This document shows, piece by piece, positions 1 to 14,686 of a DNA stretch of 64,000 nucleotides (positions are counted from its first letter, which is position 1; every line of letters starts with the position of its first letter). Source of the stretch: Streptomyces cylindrosporus (GTDB lineage Bacteria; Actinomycetota; Actinomycetes; Streptomycetales; Streptomycetaceae); NCBI RefSeq assembly GCF_022698165.1, contig NZ_JALDAY010000015.1:124001-188000 (forward strand), written 5' to 3'. The translations under genes were made by a program, and so were the position numbers. The notes under the pieces are model-generated. The model made no database searches and was not told where the DNA came from. It saw only the letters and a program-made list of their open reading frames with translations.

Positions 1-1
1 C

Positions 2-3000
2 ATGAAGGGCTTCCGGGACGCCATCACCGAGGCGGGCAAGGCGTATCCGCACCTGGAGGTGCACTGGGAGGAGATCCACGACCGCTGGATCGAGCACCTC
101 GGCGACCTCGGCCTCGACCCGGAACTCTTCCGCTACCAGCGGGAGATGAACGCCGACGAGGGCGAGGCCGCAGGCCTCTTCGCGGTCAAGAAGGACTCCG
201 ACTTCACCGACCTGCTGCTGCGCGCGGTCACCGACACCCGGGACACCGACGGACTCGCCGACCTGGTCAGCGGCTTCGGCAACAAGCTGGGCCGCCGCGC
301 CGAGCTGATCGCCGAACGGGACTTCACCGCCGGGTCGGTGGACCTCCTCGGGCGGATCGTCGAGGCCGCCGAGAGCCGTGCGCGTGCGCGTGACATCCAC
401 GCGGGCGCCGAACGCCGTACGCGCACCTTGGCGCGGCGGCTGTCCGCGCGGGGCGTGCAGGAGCGGGCGCGGGCCGCCGACCTCGCCCAGCGCGTCACGG
501 CGGCCGCCTACGCCGTCACGCACGCCGAGGCGGCGCGGGAGCGCAGCGCCCTGATCGCGGCCGAACTCGCCTACCGCAACGCCTCGCTGGCGCTCGCCCG
601 CGCCGAGAAGTCGGCCGCCGCACAGAAGCGCGAACTCGCCGACGCGCGCACCCTGCACTCCGCCTGGCAGGCCGCCGAGGCCGCGCTGCGCCACCGCGCC
701 GCCGCCGACCGCGTCGCCCGGGTGGCCGCCGCCATCCAGGAGGCCGAGCGTGACGCGGCCCCCGCCCTCGCCGCCCGCGCCAAGGCCGCCGTGGACCTCG
801 TACGGGCCCTGCACGCGGCCGCGGAGAGCGCCGAGGCCCTCGCCAACGAGGAGGAGGAGCGGTCCGCCGCGCTCCAGGAGACGGGCGAGGCCGCCTACCG
901 GGACTCGACCGCCGCCGCCACGGAGGCGCAGCGGGCCCGCAGCGAGGTCGGCCATCTGCGCCAGCGCCTCAGCGAGGTCGAGCAGGAGACCGCCGAGGCG
1001 GTACGGGCCGGCTGGCTCGACGACAGCGCACCCGACGCCGACCCGGCCCGCGCCGCCCTCGCGGCCAGCGACGCCGAGAAGAGCGCGGTCGCCGCCTGGG
1101 ACACGGCCCGCGAGGCCGCGCGCAAGACCGCCGAGCACGCGCGCGAGGCGGCCTCGGCCGAATCCCGCGCGGAACTGACCGCGGCCCGCGCGGCCGACGC
1201 CGCCACGGCGAGCCGACGGGCGTACGAGGCCGAGCGCCGCATCGCCGAGGCCCTGGCGGCGGAGGAGCGGCTCGCCGAACTGCTCAGCCTCTTCGGCAGC
1301 GGCCCCGCCCGGTCCGCGGTCCCGCAGCCCCGCCAGGAGGCGGAGGGCGACGAGGGAGTCCTCACCCCGGAGGAACTGGACCGCTTCGCCGACGAACTGC
1401 GCGAACTGCTCGACGACTCCGTCTCCTCCGCCGAGCGGCAGCTCTTCGAGCTGCGCACCGCCGCGGCCGACGACGCGCGCATCCTCGGCGCGCTCGGCGA
1501 CGGCGGGCTGCTGCCGCCCGGCCCGGACGTGCTCGCCACGGTGGAGTTCCTGGGTGAGCACGGCATCCCGGCGCTGCCGGGCTGGCGCTACCTCGCGCAG
1601 GCCGTCGACCCCGCCGACCACGCGCGCGTACTCGCTGCCCGGCCCGAACTGGTCGACGGCGTGATCATCACCGACCCCGACACGCACGCGCGTGCCCGCG
1701 ACGCACTCGCCGACGCCGCACTGCTCCCACGGTCCGCGGTGGCCGTGGGCACGGCGGCCGCCCTGCTCGCACCGACACCCGCCCCGGACGACCAGCCCGG
1801 CGAGGTGTTCCTCGTACCGCCGAACCCGGCCATGCACGACGAACACGCCGCCGACGAGGAGCGCCAGGCGCTGCGGGCGCGGGCCGGCGAGCGGGACGAG
1901 GAGATCCGCACGCTCGCCGCGCGGCTCGGCAAGGACCGGGAGCTCGCGGCACGGCTCGCCTCCTGGCGCACCGGCTGCCCGGCGGGGCGGCTCGTCGAAC
2001 TGGCGCAGGCCGCGCACGACGCGGGCGCGTTCGCCGAGGAGGCGGAGGCCGAACTGGCCGAGGCGCGCACCGTCCGCGCGGAGGCGGACGAGGCCGCCGC
2101 CGAGGCCGCACAGGTGCGGGACGAACGGCAGGAGGCCGCGCAGAAGGCCCGGCGCGCCGCCGACGCCCTCGCCGGGCTCGCCTTCCGGCTGCGCGAGCGG
2201 GCCGGCTGGCAGGTCAAGGTGCGCGAACTGGCCGACGAGGGCGCCGAGTCGGAGGCCCGCGCCCAGGCCTGTCTGGAGCGCGCCCGCGCCGCCGACGAGG
2301 ACCGGCGCGCCGCCCAGCGGGCCGCCGACGACGCCCGCCGCACCGCCCGCGCGCTGCGTGCCGAGCGCTCCGAGATCGCGGGCGCCCCCGACGACGTACC
2401 GGACACGGATGCCGACGCGGGTGCCCCCAAGGCCTCCCTGCCGGCCCTCCGCGAGGCCTACCGGGCCGCCTCCCAGGTCTACGAGAAGGTCGGCGTCGGT
2501 GCCGACCTGCGCGCCGAACAGGCCCGGGCGGAGAGTGACGAGAGCGCGGCCCGCGCCGAGCTGGACCGGCTCAGCAACAAGGTCCGCACCCGCGCCGAGC
2601 AGCTGCTCCAGTCGCCGGACGGCTCCGACGGACCGTCCCGGCAGGCCGCCGCCGCCCGCGCCGAGGAGCTGGTGCAGCTCCTGGAGACCCGGATGTCCAC
2701 CGCCAGCGAGCAGCTCGGCCGGCTGCGTGGCGAGGCCGAGCGGCACGCGCCCGAGGACGGCGAGGCCCACACCGAGCTGCCCGAGGAGCTGGAGCCGCGC
2801 GACGCCGAGCACGCCCAGGCCCTGCTGCGCACGGCCACCGCCGAACTGGCCTCGCGCACCGAGGCGTTGACCCAGGCCCGGGAGGCCCACGCCGAGCTGC
2901 TCGACGCCCACCGCGCGGCCGAGGACGGCGCCGGCGGCTTCGACGAGACCGCCGCGATGCTGCGGGACCTGCTGCGCGAGCACACTTTCGAGGAGGAGCC

Positions 3001-4081
3001 GGAAGAGCCGGAGCCGTACCCCGGCAGCCTCGAGGAGGCCCGGCACGCCGCCGCCGAGGCCCGGCGTTCCCTGCGCGGCTGCGCCGCCGACCTGTCCGCC
3101 GCCGAGACAGCCGTACGGGAAGCGAGCGACGTCCTCGTCCGGCACGCCAACTCCACGCGCTACGAACAGGTCCGCACCCCCGCCCGGCAGCAGATCCGCG
3201 AGCTGCCCGCCTCCGCGCTGCCCGAGCACGCCCAGAAGTGGGCGGACGCCTTCGCGCCCCGACTGCGGGTGCTCACCGACGAGTTGGCCCAGCTGGAGCG
3301 GAACCGCGACTCGATCGTGGACCGCCTGCGCGGACTGGTCGAGTCCGCGCTCGCGACCCTGCGCTCCGCCCAGCGGCTGTCCCGGCTGCCCGAGGGGCTC
3401 GGCGAGTGGTCCGGGCAGGAGTTCCTGCGCATCCGCTTCGAGGAGCCCGACCAGGCCACCCTCACCGAGCGGCTCGGCGAGGTCATCGACGAGGCGACCC
3501 GGGCCGCCGTGAAGAAGAACTCCGACCTGCGCCGCGACGGCATGTCCCTGCTGCTGCGGGGCGTGGGCGCGGCACTCCAGCCCAGGGGCGTCGCCGTCGA
3601 GATCCTCAAGCCGGACGCCGTGCTGCGCGCCGAGCGGGTGCCCGTCGGCCAGATGGGCGACGTCTTCTCGGGCGGCCAGCTGCTCACCGCCGCCATCGCC
3701 CTGTACTGCACGATGGCCGCCCTGCGGTCGAACGACCGGGGCCGCGACCGGCACCGTCACGCGGGCACGCTGTTCCTCGACAACCCCATCGGCCGCGCCA
3801 ACGCCACCTATCTGCTGGAGCTCCAGCGGGCTGTGTCGGACGCGCTCGGTGTCCAACTCCTGTACACCACGGGCCTGTTCGACACCACGGCACTGGCGGA
3901 GTTCCCGCTCGTCATCCGGCTGCGCAACGACGCGGACCTCAGGGCCGGTCTGAAGTACATCAGCGTGGAGGAGCACCTGAGGCCCGGGCTTCCCCAGCAG
4001 TCGGCCGGCGAGGACGAGGCCGTGCACAGCGAGATCACGGCGACCCGCATGTTCAAGCGGCCCGCACCGGCGGCCGGCTGA
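2..4081 (+). CDS. SMC-like coiled-coil ATPase, 5' end outside window
   Basis: The frame is open from the left edge, so the first Met here is probably internal and the N-terminal Walker A region lies upstream. The 1359 visible residues are mostly Ala/Glu/Arg-rich coiled coil (about 150-480 and 610-1150) around a more globular stretch near 480-610. The C-terminus is an ABC-type ATPase half: signature FSGGQ near residue 1222 and a Walker B-like TLFLDNPIG near 1256. This is the layout of SMC/Rad50-type proteins that act on DNA. The acidic residue that usually follows Walker B Asp is Asn here (DN). No Wadjet JetD-like gene follows; the next gene is on the other strand. The exact family is not identified. 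Confidence 0.75.
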   Translation: MKGFRDAITEAGKAYPHLEVHWEEIHDRWIEHLGDLGLDPELFRYQREMNADEGEAAGLFAVKKDSDFTDLLLRAVTDTRDTDGLADLVSGFGNKLGRRAELIAERDFTAGSVDLLGRIVEAAESRARARDIHAGAERRTRTLARRLSARGVQERARAADLAQRVTAAAYAVTHAEAARERSALIAAELAYRNASLALARAEKSAAAQKRELADARTLHSAWQAAEAALRHRAAADRVARVAAAIQEAERDAAPALAARAKAAVDLVRALHAAAESAEALANEEEERSAALQETGEAAYRDSTAAATEAQRARSEVGHLRQRLSEVEQETAEAVRAGWLDDSAPDADPARAALAASDAEKSAVAAWDTAREAARKTAEHAREAASAESRAELTAARAADAATASRRAYEAERRIAEALAAEERLAELLSLFGSGPARSAVPQPRQEAEGDEGVLTPEELDRFADELRELLDDSVSSAERQLFELRTAAADDARILGALGDGGLLPPGPDVLATVEFLGEHGIPALPGWRYLAQAVDPADHARVLAARPELVDGVIITDPDTHARARDALADAALLPRSAVAVGTAAALLAPTPAPDDQPGEVFLVPPNPAMHDEHAADEERQALRARAGERDEEIRTLAARLGKDRELAARLASWRTGCPAGRLVELAQAAHDAGAFAEEAEAELAEARTVRAEADEAAAEAAQVRDERQEAAQKARRAADALAGLAFRLRERAGWQVKVRELADEGAESEARAQACLERARAADEDRRAAQRAADDARRTARALRAERSEIAGAPDDVPDTDADAGAPKASLPALREAYRAASQVYEKVGVGADLRAEQARAESDESAARAELDRLSNKVRTRAEQLLQSPDGSDGPSRQAAAARAEELVQLLETRMSTASEQLGRLRGEAERHAPEDGEAHTELPEELEPRDAEHAQALLRTATAELASRTEALTQAREAHAELLDAHRAAEDGAGGFDETAAMLRDLLREHTFEEEPEEPEPYPGSLEEARHAAAEARRSLRGCAADLSAAETAVREASDVLVRHANSTRYEQVRTPARQQIRELPASALPEHAQKWADAFAPRLRVLTDELAQLERNRDSIVDRLRGLVESALATLRSAQRLSRLPEGLGEWSGQEFLRIRFEEPDQATLTERLGEVIDEATRAAVKKNSDLRRDGMSLLLRGVGAALQPRGVAVEILKPDAVLRAERVPVGQMGDVFSGGQLLTAAIALYCTMAALRSNDRGRDRHRHAGTLFLDNPIGRANATYLLELQRAVSDALGVQLLYTTGLFDTTALAEFPLVIRLRNDADLRAGLKYISVEEHLRPGLPQQSAGEDEAVHSEITATRMFKRPAPAAG

Positions 4082-4093
4082 CGGAGGCGCGCG

Positions 4094-4624
4094 TCAGGAG
4101 TGCGACAGCCGGCCGGCGCCGCCCTGCCCGCGTATCCGCTCCTGTGCCCGCTCCGCGGCCCGTCCCTGCCGCCGCGCCCGGCGACGCTCGCGGCGCAGGG
4201 CACGGGCCGTGCTGCTGGGCGTGGAGACCACGCCGTTGCGCTGGTTCCACACCTGGCGGGTCACCCACACGTCCAGCGCGCCCCAGGTGGCCACCACCGT
4301 GCTGACGACACTGCTGATGACCATGGGGAAGGCCAGCCACGATCCGGCCATGGTGCAGAAGAAGGCCACCATCGCCTGGATCATCGTCACGGCGATGATG
4401 ATCACCGCGCGCACCGCCGCCGTACGCACCGGATCCGGCATCCGGCGCCGCCGCGCCGGCTCCTCGACCCACAGCGGTCGGGCCTGAACCTGCCCCGCAC
4501 CGCCCACCGCCTCGTACGCGTCCGCCGGAATGTCGCGATCCGGTGCCTCAAGGCTCCGCTGCTGCACCGTCACGTGCGCTCCCGCCCCATCCCCGGACGC
4601 CCTGCGCCGCTCCGCCGTGCCCAT
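4094..4624 (-). CDS. Small membrane protein, function unknown
   Basis: A 176-residue protein with a basic or polar N-terminal third and two adjacent hydrophobic segments (about residues 70-92 and 97-115), then an Arg/Ala/Glu-rich cytoplasmic-type tail. It ends 13 bases from the stop of the SMC-like gene, so the two converge. The ATG at 4624 is chosen because a GGGGAG ribosome site sits about 9 bases upstream and coding character fades beyond it. I do not recognise a named family. Confidence 0.6.
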   Translation of the reverse strand: MGTAERRRASGDGAGAHVTVQQRSLEAPDRDIPADAYEAVGGAGQVQARPLWVEEPARRRRMPDPVRTAAVRAVIIIAVTMIQAMVAFFCTMAGSWLAFPMVISSVVSTVVATWGALDVWVTRQVWNQRNGVVSTPSSTARALRRERRRARRQGRAAERAQERIRGQGGAGRLSHS

Positions 4625-5043
4625 CACCGTGTCACTCCCCACCGCCAGCAGACCGCTCGCCCCGTGCCGGACGGCACGGCTCCCCAGTGGTTGCCCGGCT
4701 TGCGCTGTTTTACGCCGCCGGGGTGCGGGATGCGGCTCCTGTGGCCGATTCCGCCCCCATTTCCCATAGAGAAGGACGAACGGCGCGTCCTGAAGATTCC
4801 CAAGCAACGAAAAATTTCGGCCAACTGTCCTGGCGGGCCCGCCGGATGGGGCCCGGCCGCCACTTCGGGAAACGGGGAGGCGATCTCCCCTCATGAGCGG
4901 ACAACTCCCCATGTCTCGTCGCCCGCGCGGAAGTTCAGCTTCCGGACCGCTCTTCGAGTTACCTGTGTGTCAGTAGTAGGCTCGCGCCGTTTGTTGACGT
5001 ACATGTGTACCCCCGGCCGGCGGGGGACGAGCTGGGGGAGGCC
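4625..5043. promoter_or_regulatory. Divergent intergenic region upstream of the conservon
   Basis: This 419-base stretch has no convincing gene. It is locally less GC-rich (around 4770-4830 and 4945-5010) and should carry promoters for both flanking genes. A weak candidate for the rightward one is TTCGAG (4953-4958), 18 bases, TAGGCT (4977-4982). A near-palindrome GTACATGTGTAC lies at 4999-5010. None is certain. Confidence 0.3.
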
Positions 5044-7938
5044 ATGCGCTTTCGCGGGAAGTCGATCCGCCGGAAGATCGTGGCGCTGCTTCTCGTGCCG
5101 CTGGTGTCCCTGACAGCCATCTGGGGTTTCGCCACGGTACTGACGGGACGCCAGGCGGAACAGCTGTTCAACGTGTCCGACGTGGTGGAGAAGATCGCCT
5201 ATCCGATCGAGGACACCGTCCGGGTCGTGCAGCAGGAACGCCGTCAGTCCCTGGTCTACCTCGCCGATCCGCGGGCCTCCGACGGGCTGGTCGATCTCCG
5301 GCGCAGCCGGACCGCCACGGACAAGGCCGTCGCCGAGATCCGCAAGAACGCCAAGGACCCCGATGTCCGCGACGCCATGGGCACGGACGCGGGCGAGCGG
5401 CTGACCGCCGTGATGGACTCCTTCGACGGCATCGAGTCGCTGCGCCGCAGCGTGGAGGACGGCACCGTCAGCCGCGCCCAGGCCCTCGACCTCTACAACC
5501 GCCTGGTCGACCCCTGCTACGTCCTGCTCGCCAACCTCCATGTCGTCGACAACGTGGAGATGGACAAGCAGTACCGCGCCCTGGTCAACCTCGCCCGCGC
5601 CCGGGAGCTGCTCTCCCGCGAGGACGCCCTCCTCGGCTCCGCCCTGATCGTCGGCAAGCTCTCGCGCGACGAGGACCGCGAAGTCACCGACCTGGTGGCC
5701 CAGCGCAGCCTCCTGTACGACATCAACCTGCCGCTGCTGCCCTCCTCGGAGCGCGACCGCTACGAGCGGTTCTGGAAGAACGCCGCCACCGCCCCGCTGC
5801 GCGTGGCCGAACAGTCCGCCGTCTCCGCCACGAGCGGCACCGGAGAGGTCACCGCGCAGAGCTGGGACACGGCGGCCGGAAGCGTGCTCGACAAGCTCGG
5901 CACCCTCAACGACCAGGCCGGTGACCGGTATCAGGACCGTGTCCGGCCGGTGGCCCTGAACGTCATCGCCAAGGCGGCCGTCGCCGGCGTCCTCGGGCTG
6001 TTCGCCCTGCTGTTCTCGCTCTTCCTGTCCGTGCGCGTCGGCCGCGCCCTCATCCGCGACCTGCGCCAGCTGCGCCTGGAGGCCCACGAGGCGTCCGGTG
6101 TACGGCTGCCCAGCGTCATGCGGCGTCTGTCGGCGGGCGAACAGGTCGACGTGGAGACCGAGGTCCCGCGCCTGGAGTACGACAAGAACGAGATCGGCGA
6201 GGTCGGCCAGGCCCTCAACACCCTGCAGCGCGCGGCCGTCGAAGCGGCCGTCAAGCAGGCCGAGTTGCGCGCCGGCGTCTCCGAGGTCTTCGTCAACCTC
6301 GCGCGCCGCAGCCAGGTCCTGCTGCACAAGCAGCTCACCCTCCTCGACACCATGGAGCGCCGGACCGAGGACACCGACGAACTCGCCGACCTCTTCCGCC
6401 TCGACCACCTGACCACCCGTATGCGCCGGCACGCCGAGGGCCTGGTGATCCTCTCCGGCGCCGCCCCCTCCCGGCAGTGGCGCAAACCCGTCCAGCTCAT
6501 GGACGTCGTCCGGGCCGCCGTCGCCGAGGTCGAGGACTACGAGCGCATCGAGGTCCGCCGGCTGCCCCGGGTCGCCGTCACCGGCCCGGCCGTCGCCGAC
6601 CTCACCCACCTCGTGGCCGAACTCCTGGAGAACGCCACGGTGTTCTCCCCGCCGCACACCGCCGTCCAGGTCCTGGGCGAGCGGGTCGCCAACGGCTTTA
6701 CCCTGGAGATCCACGACCGCGGCCTCGGCATGGCCGCCGACGCTCTCCTGGACGCCAACCTGCGGCTCGCCGAGACACCCGAGTTCGAGCTGTCCGACAC
6801 CGACCGGCTCGGCCTGTTCGTGGTCAGCCGGCTCGCCCAGCGGCAGAACGTCCGGGTCTCCCTGCAGCCCTCCCCGTACGGCGGCACCACCGCCGTGGTC
6901 TTCATCCCCGACGCCCTGCTCACGGACGACGTCCCGGACACCAACGGCATCGGCTTCCGCCTCGACCGGCCGCACCCCTCGAAGGAGGCCGAGCTCGAGG
7001 AGAGCCACCGCGCCGCGCTCTCCCACGTGCCCGTGCAACTGCCCGGGCTGCCCGCCTCCGTCCTGGACGGCCCGGTGGAGCTGGAGGCCCCCGTCGACCT
7101 CGACGCCATCGAGGACTTGCCGGGCGCGCTCGACGACGAGGACGGCGAACGCGGCGGGATCTTCCGCCCGCGCCGCTCCATAGCCCTCGCCCAGGACGAC
7201 ACCGCGCCACACCACGGCGATCACCTCCCGTACGCGGACGACGGCCACGAACCGGCCCACGGCGGCCCGGACGACCAGCCGGGCGCCCCGGTGGCGCTGC
7301 CCCGCCGCCGTACGCCCAAGCTGGTCAGCTCGCACGGGCGGCCGGTCACCGAGCAGCGGTCGCGGCGCGCGGACACCGACGACGTGCCGTCGACGGGCCC
7401 CGGCCGGCCCGAAGCGGACGCCATCGCCCCGCTGCCCGCGCGTCGCAGAGGCGAGGAGCCGCTCATGGGCGGCGGCCCGGACCGGTCGGCCCCGGAGGAC
7501 GCACCGCCCCTGCCGACCCGCCGGCGCGGCGCCTCGTCGCTGCGCCCCGGAGGAACCGACCGGCTCGGCGGACACGCCACAGGCCCGATGCCCGAGAAAC
7601 AGGCTCCCGGCGCCGGCTCGCAGGCGCCCGGCCTTCCCGCGCGCACCGGCCCCGCCCAGATCGCACCGGGCAGCGGGGACGGCGCGGCCCAGCACCCCGG
7701 CGCGGCCCCGCTGCCCCGGCGCGTGCGCCAGGCCAGCCTGGCCCCGCAGCTGAAGCAGAGCCCACCGCGGCGCCCCGAGACCAGCGCCGAGCCGGCGGAG
7801 CGGGACGCCGACGAGGTACGCAGCCGTATGGCCTCGCTCCAGCGCGGCTGGCAGCGTGGCCGCGAGGAGAACGCCGCGGGCGACAATGCCCACAGCGGCA
7901 CAGCACCACGAGGAACGACTAAGGGGGACGGTCGATGA
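5044..7938 (+). CDS. cvnA: Conservon sensor histidine kinase-like protein CvnA
   Basis: A 964-residue membrane protein. It has an N-terminal transmembrane segment (about 10-32), an extracellular nitrate/nitrite-sensing-like helical region (about 35-300), a second membrane segment (about 303-325), a HAMP/coiled-coil region, and a GHKL ATPase domain with N-box HLVAELLENA near 523 and G-boxes DRGLGM near 559 and GLFVVSRL. No clear phosphorylatable His box is seen, as is usual for conservon CvnA. From about 650 on it is a long Pro/Arg/Ala-rich disordered tail. The ATG at 5044 is preceded by GGGGGAGG. It overlaps cvnB by four bases. In the family, CvnA-D form a membrane complex likened to a G-protein-coupled sensor. 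Confidence 0.88.
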   Translation: MRFRGKSIRRKIVALLLVPLVSLTAIWGFATVLTGRQAEQLFNVSDVVEKIAYPIEDTVRVVQQERRQSLVYLADPRASDGLVDLRRSRTATDKAVAEIRKNAKDPDVRDAMGTDAGERLTAVMDSFDGIESLRRSVEDGTVSRAQALDLYNRLVDPCYVLLANLHVVDNVEMDKQYRALVNLARARELLSREDALLGSALIVGKLSRDEDREVTDLVAQRSLLYDINLPLLPSSERDRYERFWKNAATAPLRVAEQSAVSATSGTGEVTAQSWDTAAGSVLDKLGTLNDQAGDRYQDRVRPVALNVIAKAAVAGVLGLFALLFSLFLSVRVGRALIRDLRQLRLEAHEASGVRLPSVMRRLSAGEQVDVETEVPRLEYDKNEIGEVGQALNTLQRAAVEAAVKQAELRAGVSEVFVNLARRSQVLLHKQLTLLDTMERRTEDTDELADLFRLDHLTTRMRRHAEGLVILSGAAPSRQWRKPVQLMDVVRAAVAEVEDYERIEVRRLPRVAVTGPAVADLTHLVAELLENATVFSPPHTAVQVLGERVANGFTLEIHDRGLGMAADALLDANLRLAETPEFELSDTDRLGLFVVSRLAQRQNVRVSLQPSPYGGTTAVVFIPDALLTDDVPDTNGIGFRLDRPHPSKEAELEESHRAALSHVPVQLPGLPASVLDGPVELEAPVDLDAIEDLPGALDDEDGERGGIFRPRRSIALAQDDTAPHHGDHLPYADDGHEPAHGGPDDQPGAPVALPRRRTPKLVSSHGRPVTEQRSRRADTDDVPSTGPGRPEADAIAPLPARRRGEEPLMGGGPDRSAPEDAPPLPTRRRGASSLRPGGTDRLGGHATGPMPEKQAPGAGSQAPGLPARTGPAQIAPGSGDGAAQHPGAAPLPRRVRQASLAPQLKQSPPRRPETSAEPAERDADEVRSRMASLQRGWQRGREENAAGDNAHSGTAPRGTTKGDGR

Positions 7939-8372
7939 CCGCACCGAAGGCGACCGGCCACAGCGCGACCAACAAGGCCGGGGAGCTGAACTGGCTCCTG
8001 GACGAGCTGGTGGATCGCGTCGCGAGCATCCGCAAGGCCATCGTGCTCTCCGGCGACGGCCTGCCGACCGGCGTGTCCAAGGACCTGTCCCGCGAGGACA
8101 GCGAGCACCTCGCCGCCGTCGCCTCCGGGTTCCACAGCCTGGCCAAGGGCGTGGGCCGGCATTTCGAGGCGGGCAATGTCCGGCAGACCGTCGTCGAGCT
8201 CGACGACGCCTTCCTGTTCGTGACGGCCGCGGGCGACGGCAGCTGCCTCGCCGTCCTCTCGGACGCCGACTCGGACGTCGGCCAGGTCGCCTACGAGATG
8301 ACGCTCCTGGTCAAGCGGGTCGGCGTGCATCTGGGCGCCACTCCGCGCACCGATCTGCCCGCGGGCGGGTAG
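7935..8372 (+). CDS. cvnB: Roadblock/LC7 domain protein CvnB
   Basis: A 145-residue roadblock/LC7 protein spanning nearly one domain (about 12-130), with the start NWLLDELVDRV typical of conservon members. Such proteins bind small GTPases and usually act with the CvnD GTPase. Its ATG overlaps the cvnA stop codon (ATGA), indicating translational coupling, and cvnC starts 9 bases after its stop. Confidence 0.88.
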   Translation: MTAPKATGHSATNKAGELNWLLDELVDRVASIRKAIVLSGDGLPTGVSKDLSREDSEHLAAVASGFHSLAKGVGRHFEAGNVRQTVVELDDAFLFVTAAGDGSCLAVLSDADSDVGQVAYEMTLLVKRVGVHLGATPRTDLPAGG

Positions 8373-8381
8373 TGGGATGTC

Positions 8382-8777
8382 ATGAGCGCTGACGGTCAGG
8401 GAAGAAGCCACTGGTTCGACGACGAGGCCGGTCCGGTCGTCCGTCCGTTCGCGATGACGCGCGGCCGGACCAGCAGTCCGGGCCAGCACCGCCTCGACCT
8501 GATCGCGGTGGTCGTCACCGAACCCGACGCGGACGATCCGGACACCGACTCGACGCTCTCGCCGGAGCACGTGGACATCGTCGACCTCTGCCGGGACGCC
8601 CCGCAGTCCGTCGCCGAGCTCTCCGCCGAACTCGATCTGCCCATCGGAGTGGTACGGGTCCTCATCATGGATCTCGTGGCCGGAGAATTCGTCCATGTCA
8701 CCCGGCCCGTGCCACCTGCGGAGCTGGTGGACGAGAGTATTCTGCGCGACGTGATCAGCGGCCTCAGGGCGCTGTGA
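8382..8777 (+). CDS. cvnC: DUF742 protein CvnC
   Basis: A 131-residue DUF742 protein. It has the family's N-terminal VRPFAMTRGRT segment and a C-terminal winged-helix-like part (PQSVAELSAELDLPIGVVRVL). It is the third conservon component; its biochemical role is not established. It is followed after 24 bases by a metabolic gene rather than by cvnD, which is unusual for a conservon. Confidence 0.85.
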   Translation: MSADGQGRSHWFDDEAGPVVRPFAMTRGRTSSPGQHRLDLIAVVVTEPDADDPDTDSTLSPEHVDIVDLCRDAPQSVAELSAELDLPIGVVRVLIMDLVAGEFVHVTRPVPPAELVDESILRDVISGLRAL

Positions 8778-8801
8778 GCGGCGCGGAAGCGGGGTAGCGA
8801 C

Positions 8802-12417
<3,616 letters not shown>

Positions 12418-12437
<20 letters not shown>

Positions 12438-13023
12438 GCGCGGGAAGCCTCCGGTCGAGCCCGTCACGCTCAAGATCCTTGTGGCCGGCGGCTTCGGCGT
12501 CGGCAAGACCACCCTGGTCGGCGCGGTCAGCGAGATCCGGCCGCTGCGCACCGAGGAACTGCTCACCGAGGCCGGGCGTCCCGTCGACGACACGAGCGGC
12601 GTGGAGGGCAAGCACACCACCACCGTGGCCATGGACTTCGGCCGCATCACGCTCCGCGAGGACCTGGTGCTCTACCTGTTCGGCACGCCCGGGCAGGAGC
12701 GGTTCTGGTTCATGTGGGACGAGCTCTCCGAAGGCGCCCTCGGCGCCGTCGTGCTCGCCGACACCCGCCGCCTGGAGGACTGCTTCGCCGCCGTCGACTA
12801 CTTCGAGCGGCGCTCCATACCCTTCGTCGTCGGCGTCAACTGCTTCGAGGGAGCGGTCCGTTACCCGCAGGACGCCGTCCGCCAGGCCCTCGACCTCGAC
12901 GAGGACGTACCGGTCCTGCTCTGCGACGCCCGCGACCGGGCCTCCGTCAAGGAGGTGCTCATCGGAGTGGTCGAGCACGCGATGGCGTACGCCGCCGAAC
13001 GCCGGCAGACCATCACGACCTGA
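12418..13023 (+). CDS. cvnD: Conservon ATP/GTP-binding protein CvnD
   Basis: A 201-residue small GTPase-like protein with P-loop GGFGVGKTT (about 24-32), a switch-II-like LFGTPGQERF, and NCFEG in place of the NKxD guanine-specificity motif, as is typical of conservon CvnD. It completes the cvnABCD set but is separated from cvnC by the 3.6-kb oxoprolinase gene, which it overlaps at its start. Transcription ends at the strong hairpin just downstream. Confidence 0.88.
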
Positions 13024-13033
13024 GGCACGCGCA

Positions 13034-13067
13034 CGGCCCGTACCCCCGCCGACCGGGGTACGGGCCG
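13034..13067. terminator. Perfect 13-bp hairpin between convergent cvnD and glpK
   Basis: The arms CGGCCCGTACCCC (13034-13046) and GGGGTACGGGCCG (13055-13067) are exact inverted copies around an 8-base loop. It sits between convergent genes with no U-run, as is common for two-way terminators in Streptomyces. Confidence 0.85.
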
Positions 13068-13075
13068 CGGTCATG

Positions 13076-13116
13076 CGCGCACGCGCGCGTGCCCGGTTCC
13101 GCGCACGCGCGCGTGC

Positions 13117-13117
<1 letters not shown>
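13076..13117. repeat. 18-bp direct repeat of alternating purine-pyrimidine
   Basis: CGCGCACGCGCGCGTGCC occurs at 13076-13093 and again at 13100-13117; the second copy touches the glpK stop codon. Each copy is itself partly palindromic, so this may add to transcription termination. Confidence 0.7.
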
Positions 13118-14628
<1,511 letters not shown>

Positions 14629-14686
14629 GACGTCCCCTTCGTCGTTCCTGCGAGAGGCTGCCTGGGTCAGGAGGCTGCTGTGAAGA

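Noticed and set aside
2..4081. Wadjet (JetC) defence component
   Set aside because: No JetD-like gene follows, and the ATPase motifs alone do not separate JetC from other SMC-like proteins.
4891..7944. Very long leftward open frame opposite cvnA
   Set aside because: Shadow of GC-rich coding bias; cvnA on the other strand has clear domains and a good start.
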